Origin: GCA-002050365 sp038235165
GTDB lineage: Bacteria; Acidobacteriota; Blastocatellia; Pyrinomonadales; Pyrinomonadaceae
Direction: 5' to 3'
DNA length: 64,000 bases
Assembly (NCBI GenBank): GCA_038235165.1
Contig: JBBSUG010000015.1
Location: 56,052 to 120,051, forward strand
Position 1 is the stretch's first letter. The number at the start of each line of letters is the position of its first letter. Positions 61,250 to 64,000 of this stretch are shown piece by piece. The notes under the pieces were generated by a model, which was not told the origin of the DNA, ran no database searches, and was given only the letters and a program-made list of their open reading frames with translations. The translations under genes and the position numbers were made by a program.

Positions 61250-61366
61250 AAGGCGGAAACACGACCGTCAGGGAGTATGTCAACTAAGGCGGAAACACGA
61301 CCGTCAGGGAGTGTGTTTTTAGTCGAGCAATTGACACATTCCCTGATGGTCGTGTTTCCGCCTCTT
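61250..61366. repeat. REP-like tandem plus inverted repeat (three copies)
   Basis: Two direct copies (61250-61280 and 61286-61316) of a 31-base unit beginning AAGGCGGAAACACGACCGTC, and one inverted copy (61334-61366). The second and third copies can pair into a hairpin with arms of about 31 bases. This is a second REP family, different from the units at 53.4-54.3 kb. Confidence 0.8.
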
Positions 61367-61607
61367 ATTCGATAACCTGAAGTAACTGCGTACCGACACT
61401 CTAAATCACGATAAAAGCAGGGGCAAAAAGCAGATATTTCTTGCGAAAAGTGAACAAATAATGTAAAAATTGAAAGATAAAAGCGGAAACAGCTTTCGTC
61501 TAATTTAAAATTTGATGGCTGGTGGTAAACCGGCGAAACAGCGCAGGTAAAATTCGGCTTTTGTCCGGCATATTTTTAACAAGGAGTGACTTTGCAACAA
61601 GTTACCG
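61367..61607. other. Region between the REP hairpin and the integron entry site, no gene seen
   Basis: About 240 bases without a credible coding frame. GGCGAAACAGCG (61532-61543) matches a stretch of the attC core, but the rest of an attC is not present. No integron integrase gene lies here on either strand. Confidence 0.4.
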
Positions 61608-61660
61608 ATTCGGCATAAATTATTAGGCAGAATTTAATTCGGCATAAATCAAAGTTCGAT
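61608..61660 (+). other. attI-like integron entry site
   Basis: Two exact direct repeats of ATTCGGCATAAAT (61608-61620 and 61637-61649) are followed four bases later by GTTCGAT (61654-61660), a GTTRRRY-type core. Integron attI sites have integrase-binding direct repeats just upstream of such a core. Cassette 1 starts at the TT of this core. The repeat pair is consistent with attI but needs testing. Confidence 0.55.
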
Positions 61661-62260
61661 TGCTCGTAGTTTTGGAAAGTCGGTATGATTAAAATTGTGA
61701 GAATCAAAACAATCACCGCTTCGGCACTTTGCGCTTGCGCTATTGGTTTGCTTTCTATTGTTAATTTAGCGCAACAATCGACCGAAGAAGCTATTAAAGC
61801 TATCAAATCTAAACTGTTTGATGCGCCAAAAGTTATTTATAAGTTGGAAGCTATGAATACCGGTAAAAGTTTTAGCTTTTGCAACACTTCAAAGAAGCGC
61901 GTAACTGGTTTTCGTTTAGGTTGCGTTAAGAGCAAGAAGAGCGAGTTGCGTATTTTAAGTGAACGAGATTTTCAAACAGCGGATTTAATGCCAGAAGCTG
62001 AAAACAATCTACAGTGTCATTTTTGGAGTTCTAATCACGGTTTTTTCCCGACTGAAGAGTGCGAAAAGGGCAAGTTAGCAGTTATTGAAGTTGCTCTTGA
62101 AGATGGAACAACGTGGAAACTCAAACAATAAAGCGTGTTTCCCGCGACGGCGCAATCGAACAATTCAATGGACGTGAGGGCGAAACAGCGACTTTCTTAT
62201 CATGTAATTTGTTGAACTCGAAGTTGTGCGTGGCGGTTTCGCCCCACGTCATCTCAGCCG
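61655..62260 (+). mobile_element. Integron gene cassette 1
   Basis: Runs from the TT of the first core (61655) to the G of the attC1 R' box. Its first bases, TTCGAT, with the preceding G, are exactly complementary to the R'' box of its attC (ATCGAAC), as expected when the free circular cassette is rebuilt. Confidence 0.8.
61685..62131 (+). CDS. Cassette 1: secreted protein of unknown function
   Basis: 148 residues with a signal peptide (IKTITASALCACAIGLLSIV, cleaved near LAQQ). The mature domain has CNTSKKRVTGFRLGCVKSKK and a second Cys pair (CHFW, EECEKG), which suggests disulfide bonds. No family recognised. The start lies 30 bases into the cassette, the normal position. Confidence 0.65.
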   Translation: MIKIVRIKTITASALCACAIGLLSIVNLAQQSTEEAIKAIKSKLFDAPKVIYKLEAMNTGKSFSFCNTSKKRVTGFRLGCVKSKKSELRILSERDFQTADLMPEAENNLQCHFWSSNHGFFPTEECEKGKLAVIEVALEDGTTWKLKQ

Positions 62261-62266
62261 TTGGGC
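62155..62266 (+). other. attC1 recombination site
   Basis: 112 bases. R'' ATCGAAC (62155-62161) and R' GTTGGGC (62260-62266). The inner arms GACGTGAGGGCGAAAC and GTTTCGCCCCACGTC pair except for one bulged A, the extrahelical base expected in a folded attC. The central part is variable between the three sites. Confidence 0.85.
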
Positions 62267-62943
62267 ATCTTCGCGTTAATTATATGAAATGTGAATTTAA
62301 GCAAATTTTTATTGCGTTCCTTGCTATTATCGCTTCGTGTCTGACTCTTGTGGCTCAAATACAAAAAACAAAAGACGAAGTTCCAACCGTTAGTTTTTGC
62401 GAACTTGTTGACAAGCCAACTTTATACGATGAAAAACATGTTCGCGTCGAAGCATTCTATACTTCTGACTTTGAGGCTGCTTTTATGTATGACGAAACTT
62501 GTGGCGAACCAATAAAAAGAGCTTGGGTTAGTTTTGACTCAGATATTGAAAAATTGACTGAGCGCGAAATCTGGAAAGATTACGAAAAATATGTGAGCGA
62601 TAATCAAGCTGTTCAGCCACAAACTAAAGCCGATTGTAAATTACATCGTTACAAATTTACGTGGACTGGACTTTTCAAAGGAGTAAAGCCAACCTTTAAA
62701 GTAGGAAACCGTATTGTAAGTCAAGGTTTTGGTCATATGAACAGCTACGCTTACAAATTTACGGCTCAAAAGATTGAAAAAGTCATTGAAGTTGTGGAGA
62801 GTGTGCCTTGTAATTAGCTTTATACAAAAGGCAATGCCCAACAAATCAATGGACGTGAGGGCGAAACAGCGACTTTGTTAAAAATGTCGCTCGTTAAACT
62901 CGGAGTTGCGTGGTGGCGGTTTCGCCCCACGTCATCTCAACCG
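62261..62943 (+). mobile_element. Integron gene cassette 2
   Basis: Begins TTGGGC after attC1 and ends at the G of the attC2 R' box. The attC2 R'' box GCCCAAC is the exact complement of its own first bases (GTTGGGC). Confidence 0.85.
62284..62817 (+). CDS. Cassette 2: secreted protein of unknown function
   Basis: 177 residues from the ATG at 62284. The longer open frame back to 62113 runs through attC1 and is not used. Signal peptide KQIFIAFLAIIASCLTLVAQ. The mature part has SFCELVDKPTLYDEKHVRVE and FMYDETCGEPIKRAWVSFD, a beta-rich domain with an even number of cysteines. No family recognised by eye. Confidence 0.65.
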   Translation: MKCEFKQIFIAFLAIIASCLTLVAQIQKTKDEVPTVSFCELVDKPTLYDEKHVRVEAFYTSDFEAAFMYDETCGEPIKRAWVSFDSDIEKLTEREIWKDYEKYVSDNQAVQPQTKADCKLHRYKFTWTGLFKGVKPTFKVGNRIVSQGFGHMNSYAYKFTAQKIEKVIEVVESVPCN

Positions 62944-62949
62944 TTCGGT
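62836..62949 (+). other. attC2 recombination site
   Basis: 114 bases. R'' GCCCAAC (62836-62842), R' GTTCGGT (62943-62949). The arms GACGTGAGGGCGAAAC and GTTTCGCCCCACGTC are the same as in attC1, with the single bulged A. Confidence 0.88.
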
Positions 62950-63577
62950 TTCTTCTCTTGGTTAAGCGAAAAAGCATCTGATGAGTGTTACGATTGATTA
63001 TTTCTTTAACCATTCTGGCGATTTGCCCGAACTGGCGAAGAACATTAACGCTTGGCTTGGTTGTTCTCTTGCGCCATACGAAGGCGACGCTGAAGATTTG
63101 TTTTGTCGCTTCTTGGCAATGGAATTTACTTTGTCCAAACACGAACTTGAAAATGATGACGAACTTGATTTTGAAAGCTACAAATACCAGATTGGTTTTC
63201 GAGTGCCGGCACCGGACGGAGATTTACGCATTTTGCAACTTCCGGCAATAGCTTTGGTGATTTATACTCTATACCGTCGAATGAAAATTACCGGAATGCT
63301 TGTTTATGACGTTCAGACTTTGCTCGCCAGCTACAAGGAACGACTTAAACCTGAAAGCAATATGTTGGAAATTTACGACACTGTTTCCAAAGAGTTTGTC
63401 AGTTTTCCGAAGCACTTGGAAACATTACAGAAGCAAATGCCGGAAACAGCGTGGTGAAAATAACGCAAAACCGAACAAATCAATGGACGTGAGGGCGAAA
63501 CAGCGACTTTGTTATCCATCGCTCTCGTTAAACTCAGAGTTGCGCGGTGGCAGTTTCGCCCCACGTCATCTCAATCG
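62944..63577 (+). mobile_element. Integron gene cassette 3
   Basis: Begins TTCGGT and ends at the G of the attC3 R' box. The attC3 R'' box ACCGAAC is complementary to its own first bases (GTTCGGT), although these differ from those of its neighbours. Confidence 0.85.
62981..63457 (+). CDS. Cassette 3: cytoplasmic protein of unknown function
   Basis: 158 residues with no signal peptide. It has LPELAKNINAWLGCSLAPYE and FLAMEFTLSKHELENDDELD and a conserved-looking YDVQTLLASYKERL. This looks like a small immunity-like or adaptor-like protein, but no family is recognised. The start is 37 bases into the cassette. Confidence 0.65.
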   Translation: MSVTIDYFFNHSGDLPELAKNINAWLGCSLAPYEGDAEDLFCRFLAMEFTLSKHELENDDELDFESYKYQIGFRVPAPDGDLRILQLPAIALVIYTLYRRMKITGMLVYDVQTLLASYKERLKPESNMLEIYDTVSKEFVSFPKHLETLQKQMPETAW

Positions 63578-63583
63578 TTGGGC
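63470..63583 (+). other. attC3 recombination site
   Basis: 114 bases. R'' ACCGAAC (63470-63476), R' GTTGGGC (63577-63583). Left arm GACGTGAGGGCGAAAC; right arm GTTTCGCCCCACGTC here reads AGTTTCGCCCCACGTC. Same fold and bulged A as the other two. Confidence 0.88.
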
Positions 63584-64000
63584 GTTTCGTGGTGAAATGT
63601 AAGAATTATGATTCTCAGCGCAAAAATCATTTTGGTCTTCTCTATTCTGTTGGTCGCAACGGCATTTACTCACGCGCAAACTCAGGTTTGTTTTGTTAGA
63701 TATTCTTATCACGATATTCAGAAAACTGCTTTTTCTAGTTATTTTCAGCTTGGAGAGTTTCGCGTAACCCGCGCTGATGAAACCGTAACAAAATCTTTCT
63801 ACCACGACGAATCAAAAGTAACGGTAAATGTAGGCGTAGCTTTTCCATCTCAAACGGTCGGAAACGAAAATGCCGGACTTAGACTTGCTCTTGCCTTTAC
63901 CGGAAAACCTGAAGATGTATTTGACGAAGTTGGCGGTGCTGAAACCAGCGCGAGTGGACGCAAGCCGTTAAAAAATTCTATAATCCTCAGCAAAAGTGTC
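63578..64000 (+). mobile_element. Integron gene cassette 4, cut by the window end
   Basis: Begins TTGGGC, so its attC should carry an R'' of GCCCAAC beyond the window. The array therefore goes on downstream. Confidence 0.75.
63608..64000 (+). CDS. Cassette 4: secreted protein of unknown function, 5' part
   Basis: 131 codons are open to the window edge. Signal peptide ILSAKIILVFSILLVATAFT, cleaved after HAQ. The mature part has YSYHDIQKTAFSSYFQLGEF and AFPSQTVGNENAGLRLALAF. No family recognised; the C-terminus is outside the window. Confidence 0.65.
   Translation, partial: MILSAKIILVFSILLVATAFTHAQTQVCFVRYSYHDIQKTAFSSYFQLGEFRVTRADETVTKSFYHDESKVTVNVGVAFPSQTVGNENAGLRLALAFTGKPEDVFDEVGGAETSASGRKPLKNSIILSKSV

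Noticed and set aside
62113..62817. Long open frame that begins inside attC1
   Set aside because: The first 57 codons come from the recombination site. The real gene starts at 62284 with a signal peptide, the normal distance into the cassette.
61250..63583. Regularly spaced repeats as a CRISPR array
   Set aside because: The spacing is 500-700 bases with a coding gene in each interval, and the repeats are attC sites, or REP units in the case of 61250-61366. No cas genes are present.
1..64000. tRNA or rRNA genes
   Set aside because: I saw no cloverleaf with the T-loop core and no rRNA-like stretch on either strand, within the limits of reading by eye.

Overview
The window looks like a chromosomal segment of a Gram-negative, aerobically respiring bacterium with moderate GC content. 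A Blastocatellia-like (Pyrinomonadales-type) acidobacterium is my best guess. It rests on gene style and neighbourhood: a long nuo cluster with foreign genes inside, large secreted propeller proteins with dockerin-like, cohesin-like and carboxypeptidase-regulatory-like tails, and degenerate heptanucleotide repeats between genes. I could not run a search, so the placement is inference.

Layout. 1-4.9 kb holds the start of a class A penicillin-binding protein (minus strand), a K+ channel, a membrane protein, an epimerase and a heptosyltransferase. 4.9-21.9 kb (minus strand) is a respiratory complex I cluster in the order nuoA-B-C-D-E-F-G-H-J-K-L-M-N. nuoI is absent from its usual place between H and J; that gap holds a 25-bp perfect inverted repeat. 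Five non-nuo genes sit inside the cluster: a coiled-coil protein, a signal-peptidase-like protein that lacks the catalytic serine, ribosomal protein bTHX, a Uma2-type nuclease and a decayed GNAT acetyltransferase. 22-29 kb carries a divergent protein of unknown role, thiS-thiG-cytochrome c, two tandem serine-hydrolase paralogues, a TIGR01777 epimerase and a lipoprotein.

29-39.2 kb encodes three large exported proteins. Two of them end in the same dockerin-like + cohesin-like + carboxypeptidase-regulatory-like module, coded by a 683-bp duplicated block. 39.4-53.4 kb holds a bifunctional homocysteine methyltransferase/MTHF reductase, an S41 protease, mutM, tsaE, a three-gene unit of unknown function, and a nucleoside salvage/uptake set (pyrimidine phosphorylase, BMP-type binding protein, ABC ATPase) with a Fic/Doc toxin pair inside it and no permease genes in view.

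53.4-64 kb is accessory DNA. It has a Y1 (HUH) REP-associated transposase with its REP hairpins, an integrase fragment, a vsr / C5-methyltransferase / HNH endonuclease operon whose methyltransferase stops before motifs IX-X, a UmuD-like S24 peptidase, two divergent ribbon-helix-helix regulators, a phage- or plasmid-like replication module, and an integron gene-cassette array. The array has one attI-like entry site, three attC sites and at least four cassettes, all encoding unrecognised and mostly secreted proteins. The first bases of cassettes 1-3 are exactly complementary to the R'' box of that cassette's own attC, which is strong internal proof of integron origin. No integron integrase is visible in the window.

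The strongest candidates for new biology are the integron array, the cis cohesin/dockerin surface proteins with their duplicated tail, the nuoI-less complex I cluster, and the truncated restriction-modification locus.
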